NCBI GenBank assembly: GCA_020746995.1
Contig: JAGPXD010000002.1
Location: forward strand, 6,944,001-7,008,000
Direction: 5' to 3'
DNA length: 64,000 nt
Source of the DNA: Plectosphaerella cucumerina
Taxonomy: Eukaryota; Ascomycota; Sordariomycetes; Glomerellales; Plectosphaerellaceae
The position numbers and the translations under genes are program-made. Positions 33,515 through 47,000 of this stretch are shown here, piece after piece. The notes beneath the pieces are model-generated. The model was not told where the DNA came from. It did no database searches and worked only from the letters and a program-made list of their open reading frames with translations. Each line of letters starts with the position of its first letter. The first letter of the stretch is position 1.

Positions 33515-36500
33515 TTAGTCGCTGTCGCTCTCGTCCGTGTACTCGTCCCCGCTGCCCTCTTCGTCATCATCCTCCTCTTCCTCTTCTTCTTCCTCCTCGC
33601 CATCCTTGGGCTTCAGCCCGTAGTCGTCGTGGAAGTGCGCCAGAGGCTGCACCTGCGTCTTGTACCCGTTCTCCTTGAAGGCTTTTTCAATGTTCTAACT
33701 CATACGTTAGCGTCACGGTATACGAGGAAGATGTAACTGGACACTCACCTCCTCCAGGATAGGGGCACACGTGATGACGACGTTGCTCTTGCCTGCCTCG
33801 AACACGGGCAGGACGAGGTCCTTCAACACGGCCCGCACCTCATCGTCAGTCACGTCGCGCACGCTGCGCATGATCTTCTTGTGCCAGTCGAGGGGCACGC
33901 CGCGGACGACGCCAAGGACAAAGTTCTGCGACGCGGCCGAGGCCATGGTGGACTGCTCATCGGCGAAGACGACGACGACCTGGCTGATGGCGCCCTCCTT
34001 GAGGTGGCGGTCGATGGGGACCTCTGCGTCGGCGATGCGGCGGATGGCGTCGCGCGCGGCGGCGATGGCCTTGCTGGCGTCAGGCGAGCGGTATACCTTG
34101 AACTGGAGCAGGCCGCTGTCGAGGTCGCGGCCGAAGTAGACGCCGTAGGCCATGCCCTGGCCGCGGACGGCGTTCCAGAGCGGGCCCTCGACGGCCTCGA
34201 GGTAGCCGATGGCGACGAGGATGGCGGGCAACCTGGGGTCCTCGAAGGATGTAATGCCCTTTGCGGTGCTGACGCTGTAGGAGGAGTCGACGGTGGTCAT
34301 GGGGACGATGACGGCGCCGACGGAGCCGGGGGCGAGGCCCTCGGGGGTCAGGTGGTTGTGCGGCTTGATGATGGGGGCGACGTCGCGGACGGGGCCGAGG
34401 GCGTCGCCGAGGACGTCCCAGGCTGCGACGGGGTCGGCGAGCTTGCCGACGTCGGCGGTGACGAGGACGCGCATGTTGTCAAAGGTGAAGAGGGACTTGC
34501 GGATCTGCTCGAACCACGAGACGACCTCGTCGGGGTCCGTCTCGAGGAGCTTCTTGATGCGGCGGAGGTAGACGGCGCGGACGAGAGCGCGCTTGGAGGC
34601 GCTGTACGACTCCTTCTTGGTGTGGAAGGCCATGCTGACCTCGGACGACATGGAGCGGCCGTCGCGCTTCATCTCGGGAATGTCGGCGAGCTGCTTCTGC
34701 ACGCCGGCCTTGAGGCGCTGGACGTCGAAGACGCTGTCGAACATCATGGTGCGGACCCAGCGGATGATGGAGGCGTACTTTTCCGGCTCGATCTGGAACT
34801 GGATGGTGATGCTGTCGGGGTCGCCCATGTCCTTTGTCGAGCGGAGGCCGTAGCTGATGGTCTCCTCCTCGAGCTCCATGACGACCTGCTCAAAGTCGAC
34901 CTTGGCGCCGTCCCTCATGATGGGCGTGTTGAAGAAGTTGTCGCTGAAGATGGGCAGCAGCGGCTTGACGGCCGTGGGGATCTGGGCGGTGCCGAGGTAG
35001 ATGGACATGTGGACAAAGTTGGAGGGGACGCTCTCGAACTGGATGAAGAGGGGCAGCTGTCCCTGGGAGGCGCCATCGATGAGCTTTTGCGCCTTGTTGT
35101 CCTGCACGCCGAGGCTGCGGGCCTTGCCGGAGCGGGCCGTCTCCGACTCGATGAAGTGGATGGACTCGGTGCCGGGGACGGGCCAGCGGCCGATGACCTC
35201 GGCGGGGATGGGGAGGTCGTTTTTGGCCTTTGCTGCCTCGAGACGCTTGGCGAGCTCGGCCAGGCCTTCGGGGCCCAGCTTCTCCTTGCGGGCGGCGAGC
35301 CTCTTCTCCTCATCGCTCTTGAGCTTGCTGGCGAGCGCCTCGGATGGCTTGGCCAGGACGGCGACGTGGGGAGCGTCGACGATCCACTTGCGGGTGAAGT
35401 CGCGCCACTGGTCGTCAGACCATGTCTCGAGCGTGTCGTACTCTCCCAGGGTCTTCATGTCGAGTAGCGTCTTACCGTCGCGGTCGCCGAAGAGGTAGTC
35501 CATGATGAGGTTGTTGGAGAAGAAGCTCTCGGACGACTCGGCCTGGAACTTAACCTGGCGGCGCTCGCGCTGGATGCAGGAGCGCATGTAGTCCATGTCG
35601 AAGGGCTTGGAGACGACGTCCTTGAGCAGCTCGATCATGCGCTCGTAGACGGACTGGAGCTTCTCGGTGGCAACGCCGGTGGGCTGGAAGTAGATGACCG
35701 AGTTGGGGCGTGACTCCCACCAGCATGCGACAGAGCTGGCAAGCTCCTCGCGCTCGACGAGGATGTTCTCGAGGACGGAGACGGACGAGCCGCACAGGTA
35801 GGTCTGGAGCACGTTGAGGGCTGACGTGGCGAGGGCGTCGGTGCAGTTGGGGCCGAACCAGCCGACGAGCACCTCGCCGACGGATTCATCCGACTCGGGG
35901 AATTCGACGGTGGTCGTCTTGGTCTCCTTGAGCGCGGGCGGCTGGGCAGAGTCGATCCAGGGCCTCTTGAACTCGGCGTCCAGGGCGGGGATGTCGTCCT
36001 TGATGCTCTCCTCGAACTCGTCCAGGATCTCCAGCAGGTTGTCATGGTTCGTCTCGCCAACGATGATGACGGCCAGGTTGCGCGGCTGATACATGGTCCT
36101 GTGGAAGTCCCTGATGCGGTCGATGGTCAGGCTGCGCAGGGCGTCGGTCATGCCGCCGGTCTCGTAGCGGAAGCCGACGTTTTCCGGGTACAGGAGTCGC
36201 TTGGCAGCCAGGTCGGCAATCTCTCCGCTCCTGGACTGGACGCCCTGCATCTCAGAGTAGACGACGCCGGCATCGTTGCCCTCACCGTCGATGTGGTGGA
36301 CCTCGGTCATGCAGGCCTCGTCGGTGATGACGGGCAGGATGACGTGCTCGAGGTAGACGGGCAGGATCTGGGCGAAGCCGTCCCAGCCAGCACTCTCGAG
36401 TGTGTAGGCAGTGTGATCGGTAGCGGTCCAGGCGTTGGTTCCCGAGTAGGCGCGGGACGACAGCTTGTCGAGAAGACCCTTGTACTGGTAGTTCTTCGAC

Positions 36501-36724
36501 CCCATGAAGACCAGATGCTCAAGGGTATGGGGGGCGCCTGAGTCGTCAAAGATCTCGGTGGCCAGGGTGAAGTAGCCGTTCACTTTGGGGCCTTGGCGGT
36601 CCGCGATGATGACCTGCATGCCGCTGCGCTCTGACACATATTGGGTGATGTTGCAGGGGGCGTAGTCTGTGTCGAAGCTCTGGATCTTGCGAAACCGAGG
36701 CTTCGGCCGTTCTGCGGGAGCCAT
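33515..36724 (-). CDS. M16 family zinc metallopeptidase, YOL098C-like
   Basis: Large insulinase-superfamily peptidase. Exons on the minus strand, 36724-33749 and 33694-33515, give 1051 residues. The inverted zinc motif HxxEH is HTLEH at residues 66-70, and the downstream acidic ligand is probably the Glu in VVYSEMQ. Four M16-like domains follow over the full length. The 54-bp intron separates a short last exon that ends in a Glu/Asp/Ser-rich tail. Length and sequence match the fungal group that includes budding yeast YOL098C, whose substrate is poorly defined. There is no clear presequence on this start. The frame is open upstream and contains another ATG at 36940 that would add 72 residues with a hydrophobic segment (discussed as a finding). 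The gene is divergent from the ZW10/Dsl1 gene. Confidence 0.93.
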
Positions 36725-37754
36725 GACTGTGGTGAGACTGAAGGGATAGACGGAGAGGCTTGATATTGTTAGAAGACTTGAGTTGAAGTAGTGACGGACG
36801 GAGGCTTGTGTGAACGACAAGGCATATAAGGGTCTGATCTGGGGGTCAGGGTAGTGGTAGTAGAGGGCACTGATAAGGGCGATGGCGAGGGAAAAGATGA
36901 GGCTGAGGAATGCCGGAGTGATATTCAAGGCGGGTATCATCTTCTCTTCAAGCAGATAGAAGTCCAGCAGATGAAGATGTGATTCGGTGCTGGGCTTGGC
37001 GGCGAGGGGGTAACATAAGGAGGGGGCTGCTGTGTGACATGGGAATGACTGGGAAGAGAGCAAGCCTGACATATAGACGCAGCAAACAAGGCTGTCATCA
37101 GCTGACCATGCACCACAGACGTACCGGGGATGCTGATGCCTGCAACAGAGCTCAAGCCAATGAGGACGGCTCGAGGAGGCAAGAAGGTGGTGACGAGTGA
37201 GGACGGACTGAAGGATGAGAGCGGGTGTGGAATATGCGTCGGGATGGGAAGCCGTATGACGAAAGTATACGAAACAAAGACCTGGACACAGGGGCGAACA
37301 ATGGCAATATTTGGCGCGGGAAAATCAAACCGTGTCTGCAGGGCGGACACGAGTTGAGTCGATGGCGGGGTCTTCGTCTTTCACAAACTGCTCCAAGTGT
37401 GAAGTCACGGCGGAGTGGCGGGGTAGAAGCACCCTTGCCGCTGCTGCCACGAGGTGCCGGCCGCCCGGTGGAGGCCTGTCTCAGCGGCACAACCACCGAT
37501 TGGCCACCTCTTCAACGACGGGTGACTAAGCTGTCCTCACTGATAACCGCTATCGGGGAGAGCTCCAGGGGCAGCTCCAGCGGGCGGACCTCAACCTCCC
37601 AGGGCCTGCCATTGGCGGGCGCGCGGTGCCAGGTGACGTCGTGTCATCTTCAATTCCACGGGACCACCATCACCGACTGTTCCAAGCACAGACACGAAGC
37701 TGGTGACAGCTCCCGACGACATCCCTATACCGCCGACTACACAGCACGCCCGAC
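36725..37754. promoter_or_regulatory. Divergent promoter region between the M16 peptidase and ZW10/Dsl1
   Basis: A 1030-bp gap separates two divergent start codons. GATA-type hexamers occur near 37541-37556. The left 350 bp are open in the frame of the peptidase. No strong core promoter element is seen on either strand. Confidence 0.4.
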
Positions 37755-40700
37755 ATGGCAGCAGATACGGCCACGCGAGCGCCGGCACCGCTAGGCGACG
37801 CCATCGTGGCCTTTGCCCTAGAGGGTCGCTTCCCCGACGAGGACCTCTCGTCCCTGTCCCTCCCCGACGCCGACCTCTCCCAGGCCATCGAGGCTCTAGC
37901 CAGGGCAAAGACGCAGCTCGAGGTATGCACGACATCCGCACTATACCCACAGGCATGCAGCTGCTGACCGGCCGCCCGAACACAGTCCGAAATCCACACC
38001 ATCAACGAGGAGACCAAGGGCGACGTGAGCTCCTGGGTCGCCAACGCAAAGACCCTGCAGGAGGATATACTGCGTTCAAAGAAGCTTGCCGATGATATTG
38101 TCCGGCAGTCAGAGGCTCCCGATGTCTCGGGCCAGGACATCGAGGATGCCGAGACACATGTCGCCTTCCTCAAGCGGGAGGCGGCATACAGCGACCAGCT
38201 TCACGATGCGCTGTCGGGCATCAGGCACGTCAACGAGCTGCTGAGCGAGGTCGAGCAGGCAATGAACGAGCGGCGGATACTGGACGCGCTGCGGTGGCTG
38301 GAAAGTAGGTCATGCAGAGGGAAGGTTGCGGTGTATGGACGGACATTGGCTGACCCAGGCACAGAATCCTGGACGGAGCTGGACAACGTGCCCGTCAGTA
38401 AGAAGACGTGCCGTGTTATGCGGCTGCTGGACGTCCGAGCGTTTGAGCTCAAGTCGTCGGTGCACGATGTCTTCGACCACGTGTGGAGTGCCCTCGTGCA
38501 CGTCAACCGTGAGGCTGGCAAGGTGTCAATCTACAGCCGGCGAGATGGTGGGTGACGGCGCTCTGAGCAGATGCGTCGATAGTACGGAAGCTGACGCGGA
38601 ACAGATGAGCAAGTGACGCTGTCAGAGGCCATCATCGGCCTTGAGGCGTACAAGGAGGTCGACGACCGCATGTCGCGGCTGTGGCAGGACATTGATGCGA
38701 CCATTGTGGCGCCGAGGATGGACCCCGCGGCAGAGTCACGGCCAAGTATCCACGCCAGCGAGAATATGCTCGAGGTCCAGGGCACCGCAGGGGAGTCGAT
38801 CGACGACCTCTTTGCGGACCTTCAGGTCGTGGTTGAGTTCCTCGCCAAGAGGTTACCCCCGGACCTCCTGATTTACCTGAGCCCCATCATGATGAGCGAC
38901 GTGATCCCGAGACTGCGAGACACCTGGCTCGACGCCGCCGTGCCTTCATCCCTGCAGGATATTGGCAGATTCCAGGATGTCATCCGATCCGCCGAGAAGT
39001 TCTGCGCCTCGCTGGAGGAGAGTGGCTTCTCGGGATTCTCGGAGCTTAAGGAGTGGGTGGGCAACGCGCCGTCCATCTGGCTTGCCAAGTGCAGGGAGAC
39101 TGCACTGGACTCGGTCCGGAGCAAGCTGTCACAAGGTAGGTACCTGTTCCACGGTATCCCACCGCACTTACTGACAGGAACAGGGCTCGGATCGACGCGG
39201 CAAGTCGAGAAGGTGGAGAAGCAGATGGTGTCTCGGTCCGAAGGCAAAGAGCTCACTGCCAACGGTGTCGCCAATAAGGCAGACGACGACGACTGGGGGG
39301 CGGCCTGGGGCGATGACGACGACCAAGATCAGGGACCCGAGGAAACCGAGGGATCGGGTACCGTTCCGAGCGCCAAGACTGCCGACGACGACGACGATGG
39401 GGTAGACGCTTGGGGCTGGAATGAGGACGCGGCGCCTACGGACGGCGAACAGCAAAAGCCCGCGGCGGAGGCGCAAGACGATGAAGACTTTGGCGCGGCA
39501 TGGGGTTGGGGAGACGAGGACGCTGCGGCGCCGGGCTCGGGAACACAAACATCGCCGGTTGCCAAGAAGCAGCGACAGCAAGCACCCGCGGCCGCCGCGG
39601 CCCCGCCAGCAGCCGCCGAGGACAGCCGAGAGATGGTGCTCAAGGAGGTGTATCACATCTCATCCATGCCGGAGCCGGTGCTGCAGCTTATCGAGGCGAT
39701 CCTCGAGGACGGCGCGGCATTGACGCAGCCAAGGTATGTTGACGTCCCTAGACATGCAATCTCGCGGCCCGCTGACACTCCCCCCCAGCAACGAGGGCAA
39801 TCCCGTCGCCTCGGCAGCCGCGGGACTCTTCAGCCTGCCGACGTTTGCGCTGGCCATGTTCAGGGCGGTGTCGCCTTACTACTATGCGACCGACATGGGG
39901 GGGAACATGTGAGTATCCCTGTGGGTGAAATGGGCGGCAGTCGACTGACACGTGGACAGGTTCCTGTATAACGACGCTATGTACATGGCGGAGCAGCTTT
40001 CGGGGCTCGCCGAAAGGTGGAAGGCGCGAGATGACCTAACGGCGCGGGCGCGTACCATGCTGCGCATCGATAACGACATCAAGGGGCTGCAGGGTTTCGC
40101 GAATAGGGCGTACACGAATGAGTTGGGGGTGCAGAAGACGGTGCTGCGAGATCTACTTGGAGGTGAGTTTTTTGTCCATTCTACACTTGACCGTTACTGA
40201 CGACGTGCAGGTGAACAGAGCCTCATGCAGCAAGACGAGGTGGAGAGCAGCGTGGACGCGGCGGTAGCACGGGTGCGCTCCATGGCAGTGACATGGGAAG
40301 CGATTCTCGCCCGGTCAGTGTGGTACCAAGCGGTAGGCTCACTGGCAGATGCGCTGGCGACCAAGATCATCGCCGACGTGACGGACATGGCCTCGATCGG
40401 GCAGGAGGAAGCGTACAAGATTGCGCAGCTCATCGCGACGGTGACGGAGCTCGACGACCTGTTCATGCCGGGGTCAGGGTCGGGGTCCGGGGCCGCCGCC
40501 TCCGGGCAGGACAATGCGGAGGCGGTGCCGGCGACGGCGCAGTACGCGGGGTCGTGGCTGCGGCTCAAGTTCCTCAGCGAGGTGCTGCAGTCGAACCTCA
40601 AGGAGGTGCAGTACCTGTGGTGCGAGAGCGAGCTGAGCCTGTACTTTACGGCGGACGAGGTGGTGGACCTGATCGAGGCCAGCTTCGAGGCCAACGCGCG

Positions 40701-40755
40701 GACAAAGGAGACGATCCGGGAGATCCGCGACAGGCCGCACCCGGTACAGCCGTGA
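37755..40755 (+). CDS. ZW10/Dsl1-family ER vesicle tether subunit
   Basis: Subunit of the Dsl1/NRZ complex, which captures COPI vesicles at the ER; animal ZW10 also serves the kinetochore. Eight exons are modelled: 37755-37922, 37986-38304, 38365-38547, 38605-39135, 39184-39733, 39789-39908, 39960-40162 and 40211-40755. All junctions keep phase and give 872 residues. The N-terminal half is helical, as in ZW10. A disordered acidic insert (about 433-513) carries tryptophans at 438, 442, 477, 479, 507 and 509, set among Asp/Glu runs, followed by an Ala/Pro-rich linker. The C-terminal half ends with a conserved stretch around QYAGSWLRLKFL, WCESELSLYFT and VVDLIEASFE, typical of the family. The 60-bp and 48-bp introns are multiples of three without stops. 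Confidence 0.9.
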
Positions 40756-43700
40756 AGGGAAGGACACAGGCGAGGGGGAAAGGGGGGGAGGAAGCCCCGA
40801 AAAGTGGCGGAGGTTTACTTGCTCAGCCGCTGTGGCAGTAGCTGCAGGAGGGAGGATTCTCACCCGCCTGGGGGGCTGGATGTCGCGCAGGTAGACGGCA
40901 TGTACCTGCCATTCTGGAGGGGAAAAACAAGAAGAGAAGAGAATGATACCCTACCCTACCATACCTACAAGCACGCCCCCCGGCCGTGAGGTTGCTGTGC
41001 TGTGCTGTGGCGCGGAGCTTCCCCTCCTCCTCCTCCGACGCGCGCACGGCTGTGTTTGTGGCGTGGTTGTTCCTGGCTTGATGTTCGAGAGCTGGTCCTG
41101 GAGCTCTGTTCCGGAGGATTTGTCTCGAGAAGATGGGCAAATTGGCAAAAGAAAGGGTCAAACAGCACTGGGGACGGCATCTTCAGGTTGGCCTGAGGGC
41201 GCAGCAGAGTAGACGTTGGAAGGCATTCCCTTGTTTGCTGTTTTGCTTGTCTGTTCGAAACGAGTGTGTTTATTGCAATTGCGGGGAGGAGGAGCTTGGG
41301 TAGAGGAGGGGATTTGAGGCTATTTCTGGAAGGCGATGTTGTGAATCTCTGGGATTTTGATGAAGGCCAATATCGAGGTTTGTATCTCTCAATCTCCATG
41401 GTCTATCCCCTTTGGACTTTGGCACGCCCCCTCCCCTCCCCGGCATCGCGGCCGTTTACAAACTCCATCCGCGGGCCGCCGGGCTGTTTCACGAGGGGGG
41501 AACTGGTCCGGGGAGAGGGAGGTGAGGGAGGGCAGTCACAGATGAAGGCATCACGGACATGGTAAGAGAACTGATCCCAAGCCCGTCGTCGCCTTATCTA
41601 CGTGCGTGCACGACGCCGGTGGCCGTTGAGCGAGCGAAAGACAGAAGAGACGAGACGAGACGGAAAGGGGGACGAACGTTGTCGTCCGACCACGGGTTGT
41701 CACGCCATGTGCTGCCATCGCATCGCGATGCGTGGCCCCCCGGCCCCCCAGCGCCGCCCGACGATGCCGCGCGATATGGAATATACTCGAAACCGAGCGC
41801 GCCCCCTTCCCATCTGGAGAAAAACTGCCGAGACATGACGGGGGACAATGTACACTCGCCATTCCCTTGTCCCTGTTGGCCTGAGGCCCCGGTCCCTGCT
41901 GTCGTCCCATCCCTAGGGCCAGCGAGGAAAGTCCATGTTCGCCCAGGTCCAGGTCCAGGCCGTCCCATGATGAGAATGGGCACTCCACAACGTCCTCCCA
42001 CAGTAGCGTCCTCTGCAGAAAGAAGGGGGGGCGTTCGCGCCATGCCCTGTCAGCGGCAGCGCCGTCGCCGCACCACCGGCAGCCCAAATCACGATTTCCT
42101 GCCCGCATGGCTGGCACATGCGTGTGTGTGAGTGACTTGCATGGTCGGCCGGAACCCACCTCCCCTCTGCCGCGGATGGGGTCGTCCTTCTCAGCCCCAT
42201 GTCCCTGTCGCCCTGTGCGTGCTGCTTGCTGCTTGCTGCTGTGCCCCAGACATTTTCCTCTTCACTAGCCAGGCACGCGTCCTTCTCGAACAAATTAAAG
42301 AAGACACCCAACGAACCCCGGTCGTCCCATGCCCGCGGATCCTCATCTCAGGGAACGCGTCGTCCTCCAGGCCGGGGGGCCGGGGATATTTCGCCCCTAC
42401 CTGTCTTTCCTTCATTTTACAGCACACGCCGGAAGCAACCAGAAACCAGAAACCAGCGAGTAAGAAAAAAAAGTCAAAAAGCGGCGCCGGCAGATGAGCC
42501 CATTCGCGCCGCGGCGCCGAGCTTAAAAGTATGGCTAGCGGCGAGAAAGATACGACGCCAGAGGAAGAGGAGACAACGCGCTGTCAGACCGGAGAGAGAA
42601 AATAGGGGCGAACTGGAGCTGGGGCTGGACTGGACAGGCTCCACTGAATCCGCGGCACACATGCCGGATCGACCACGCCCCCCCTACTCCACCTCCGCCG
42701 AAACCTTGGTCGATGACAGCTCCGAGCTCTCCTTCGCCTCGAGTTGAGTTGAGTTGATTTTCAAAGGTGTTGGGTAGGGTGGGGCCCGTTCCTGGACCGG
42801 CTCGGATCCAAGCTCGCACCGACACGCGTACCTCGACAGACACTGGACCTACTAGCATGGTAGTGAGCAGCGTCAGCCAAGGGGGATGTTCATCGCCGAG
42901 GCCCGGTGAGCACCAGAAAAATGGTGATCTGATGATGCCGGTGAAAATGCTGCTGCTGGTGACTCCTCGCGCTGATGACCCGCCATGACGGCACAGCGTA
43001 AATCCCATGCATGCCGTGCATATGCTCTGCCCTGTCCCTCGGTCCCGATGCCATGGCCCGCCCACAACCCGTTCCTTCTCCATCATTCCACGTCCCTCTG
43101 CTGCGGAAACGCCCCCTCAGGCCCCAGACTGGCCTAAGGTAGAGGCATCCTCCTCGTACCATGGCCCACTCAACACGCCAGGCATGAAAAACAAGGCACA
43201 GTAGGTAGCATCCAGAGAGTAGTGTGTTGTGGTCAAGAGCCACGGCTCACGGCCGCTTCGCTCCGTTCAATTCAATCCTCGCGCCCCCAGTGGGCAGCGG
43301 AATAAGTCCCTCCTCGCCATGTCTATCTCGAGTCCTCTGCGCCCATCCAGGTCGCAGGGCCTGTGCTGCTGCTGATGTATGCTGTGTCCCAGTAATAAAG
43401 AAACTTGACCCCCCCATTTCCCCAGCTCCCGAGCCATCCGGACCTGCGGGATCCAATGCGTGTGCGTGCCCCGTGCCCGTGACCGTGCCCATGTTCCGGC
43501 CCAACTCCGTTCGTGCGTGAGTGACATAGGGAAAATCATCAAGAGATCAAGAGGGAAAGCCCCGTCGCCGTCAAGGCAGAGGAATAGAAGCGAACCAGAA
43601 ACACAGATGGAAAATGGGATATGAAAAAAAGTGACAAATGAGAATTATCCAGATAATATCTGCGACTGCCCGCCCAATCGGGGGGCCAAGTCTTTCTCGT

Positions 43701-44068
43701 CCGTCCCAAAAATTGCGCCTTCAATATGCCGGGGGTATTTGTGTTGCAAATCTCGAATCCGAGCGCGAGAGAGCCTGTGCATTTCCCTACAGGTCTGGTG
43801 TCTCTCCGCGCGCCGTCTCCCTCTTTCTCTTTTTTTGGTGGGTTTCGTTCGTCGGCCGTTCAATCGTCGTTAAAAAGGGGCCCCCGTGCTGCGAGCAGGG
43901 GCCGCTGTGGGAAAAATGGGGAGAGAGGCAAGTGAATGCCTTGTTACATGAGAAGTGAAGGGGTTGAAAAGGGGGAAAACAGAGGCAAGCCCCTGACTCC
44001 CCGGGCGCACAAATGTATGTTCAGAGAAGAAAAGTGTTCATACCCCTCAATCGACATGGGAGCATTGC
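40756..44068. other. 3.3-kb convergent region between ZW10/Dsl1 and PLC1
   Basis: No supported gene. Both flanking genes end here. Frames of up to about 200 codons occur on both strands, but their translations are Arg/Pro-rich with no known domain, and none starts in a convincing context. The stretch 43560-44000 is less GC-rich and probably includes the PLC1 3' UTR. Confidence 0.45.
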
Positions 44069-47000
44069 TCATGACGAGTCAAAGCTCGTCTTCTCCATGC
44101 TTGACTTGGGGCTGATGTTGTTGGAGCGGTTGAAGATGGTCCGCCCAAGCCCGCGCAGCTTGCCGCTCGTGTCGGGCTGGTCGTCGGGGCACTCGAGGAG
44201 CACACTGTTGATGGGGTCCTTGCGAATGTTGCAGAAGAGTGTCGAGAACAGATACTGATCGCCGTTGTGGTCGAACAGCGGCAGGGTCCGGTATCCCTGC
44301 TTGAGCGCGCTCAGCTTGGCGGTGTACGTCGCCACCGGCTGCGCCTTGTCGCTGTACGCCTCGCCGTTCGGAGACATCTTGACCGAGAAGCGCACGAAGA
44401 CGAGGTCCGGGTACTTTGTCGTCACCTTGAAGTGGAACCGGTTGTCGAAGATGGGGTTGAAGCCGTTCTCGCCGCGCACCCGCGTGCAGAACTTGAGCGG
44501 GCTGTCCGTGATCGGAGGCAGCTTGGACCCGGACTCCTTCTTGTCGCGCTTGTCGTTGGAGTGGAACACCTCGACCTCGACGTACGGGTCCACCGTGCGG
44601 TTGGCCGGCATGTTGGTCGGCCGCATGAGCTGTTGTGCCGAGATGACGTCGATGGTGAAGCTGACCTCCTTGCGCTCCCGCTTGCCCGACCAGCCGCCCG
44701 GCATCACCTGGATCTCGCGAAGCTCGCTCGGCTTGAGCACGTACCCCGACTGGTCCGTGCCTCCCTCGAACATGGCCTGGTTGAGCTGCATGCCCAGGTC
44801 GTACGTCTGCCAGTTGAGAGCAGCCATCTGCACGCCGCGCCGCCAGTACTGAAGCGGGTCAAAGTTGGTCGAGTTGTACCGGTACCGGTCCGGGTACACC
44901 CGCATCAGGTACCGCATGTTGTGCCTGTCCATGGCCTTCTTCGACTCCTTGGACCGGCTGTGCTTCTCGAAGCTCGACTCCATGAATGAGAAGATGTGGT
45001 TGTACGCCTTGGCGTCCGGCGTGTCGAACCCGCTGAACTTGACGCCCGCGCAGTACACGCCGAGCGCTCCCAGCACCTTGGTCGTCTTGTTCGAAGACTT
45101 GCGCGCCTGACCCCGCTCGCCGGAGCTCTCATTGTCGCTCGTGCTGCTGCTCAGAGTCTCCTGCACCTCGCCCTCGGTAATGGTGTTGACGCGGCTCTTG
45201 CTGACCAGCCGCCGGGAAGAGTTGCTGGGGCTCAGCAGCGGGCTCTGCGGGAGCGACTGCGAAGGTACTGTGCTGTTGTCCACAGCCACCGGCTTGATGT
45301 ACGGCGAAGTCAGGCTGTTGCCCCGCCGTCGGCCCGCCGAGTAGTCGTCCTTCATCTGCGGCTTCTTGACCTTGATCACCACCCGCCCCTTGAGCTCCTC
45401 CGGCGACGGGAGCTTATCCGACGTCGGGTCCAGGGGCGCTGTGATGAGCCGTGCGCCGAACGTCTCCTTGATGATGCTGGTCATGATCTCCTGCTGTGGC
45501 GGGCTGCAGTGCACCTCGAGCGAGATCCACAGCGGGTACGGGCTCTTCTGGAAAGCGTACTTGTTGATGGTCACGATGGCCTCCTTGAAGCTGATCGACG
45601 ACGTGAGCGTCCGTCCGTGGTTCACCGTCGGCTGGCCGTCGGCACCGTCCCAGCAGTCCACCTCAACGCAGCGGCATCCGCGGACCAGAGCCGCGATATA
45701 CCCCTCGATTGTCGACAAACCGGCCACCTGGCGGCCGAGGAGGTAGGTGTTGTGGGAGCTGGAAATGAAGTACTCGTTGAGGGGCCGGTCGAGCGAGTAC
45801 TCCTTGGGCGGCGCGATAAGAGCCATGTTAGCACTCGAAGTAAGGTAGTCCGCAAAGGCCGCCTCGTCAATGCCGACGATCTCGGGCCGCTGCGCCGCAG
45901 CGGACTCGTTGGATTTGGCAAGGCGGGCGTAAACAGCCTCCCAGGCGGGCAGGTCGGCATCCATGTCCTCACGCTGCGAGTTGCGCAGGAAGTCGAAGAA
46001 CTCGTCGCGGGTCAGGCCCGTCTCCGGGGTCGCCGTTGTGCGCAGGTAAACCTCGCGGATGTCGTCCCTCTGCTTCATCAGGCGGACAAAGGTGTTGAAC
46101 TCGACAAAGTTGAGACGCCCCGTCCTGGTGGCGTCCGCCTCGTGGAACTTGGCGCGCAGGTGAGCGGGCGTGGCGTGGATGTGGAGCTTACGGCAGACCT
46201 CCTGGACCCCGGCGAAGTCAAGGTCCTCCTCGTCCGGGCTGTGGGGCTTGTCGGCGTACTGCCTCGACATCTCGCTCTTCCAGTAGGCCAGGATGGCGCG
46301 CTCGTTGAAGGCCATCAGGGATGCCATGAGGTCCTGGCGGTGCTTCGAGATGGCCTCGAGCGTCGTAACCCAGTTGTGGAAGGATGTCGCGTCGTCGGCG
46401 ATGAGGTGCATCATCTTGGACTTGCGGTTGTCCGGTCCGACGTACCAGATGGAGAACCACCGGCTCTCGTCCTGTTCAGTGAGTCCATTCTCAAGGCGGT
46501 ACTGCCGGATGTCGGAGCCGACCCTGATCTCCTTGATGTCGTCGATGTAGAGTGTCTTGTGCGGGCGGGACTTGTCCCAGGAGATCTTGCCGGCATCGGG
46601 CTCGAGGATCATCGTGACCCTCTTGACGCCACCCTTGATCTTGGTCACTTTGCGAAGTGGCGTGCCCTTGACGAGCTGGAAAGGAATGACAGGGCCGGCA
46701 GCTGCGGATCCTGAGGCCGGGTTGGAACCGGCCACCGAGACTGTGGTGCTGTTGGTCGTCGACTCCCTCAGGACGCCATCGAGACCGATGGAACGCAGCT
46801 CGTCAAACTCATCAACCGAGTCATCCTCTGAGTCGGTGCCCATGATGAGTGGGTACTCGGGCGGGGCCGTGTTGTTGCTGTCGCTCCTCCGCCGCAGGAT
46901 ACCGGGGCCGACGCTTCCGTCCCTGCTGTTGGGCGCCGCCGACGACGGCCGCCGCCTGGCAAAGGACCTCGTGGCGCGGTTGGATAGCCTGCGCATCAGG

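Noticed and set aside
33881..35467. A 528-codon plus-strand frame antisense to the M16 peptidase
   Set aside because: Same explanation: the peptidase on the other strand has clear motifs, while this frame gives low-complexity Asp/Gly/Leu/Val sequence.
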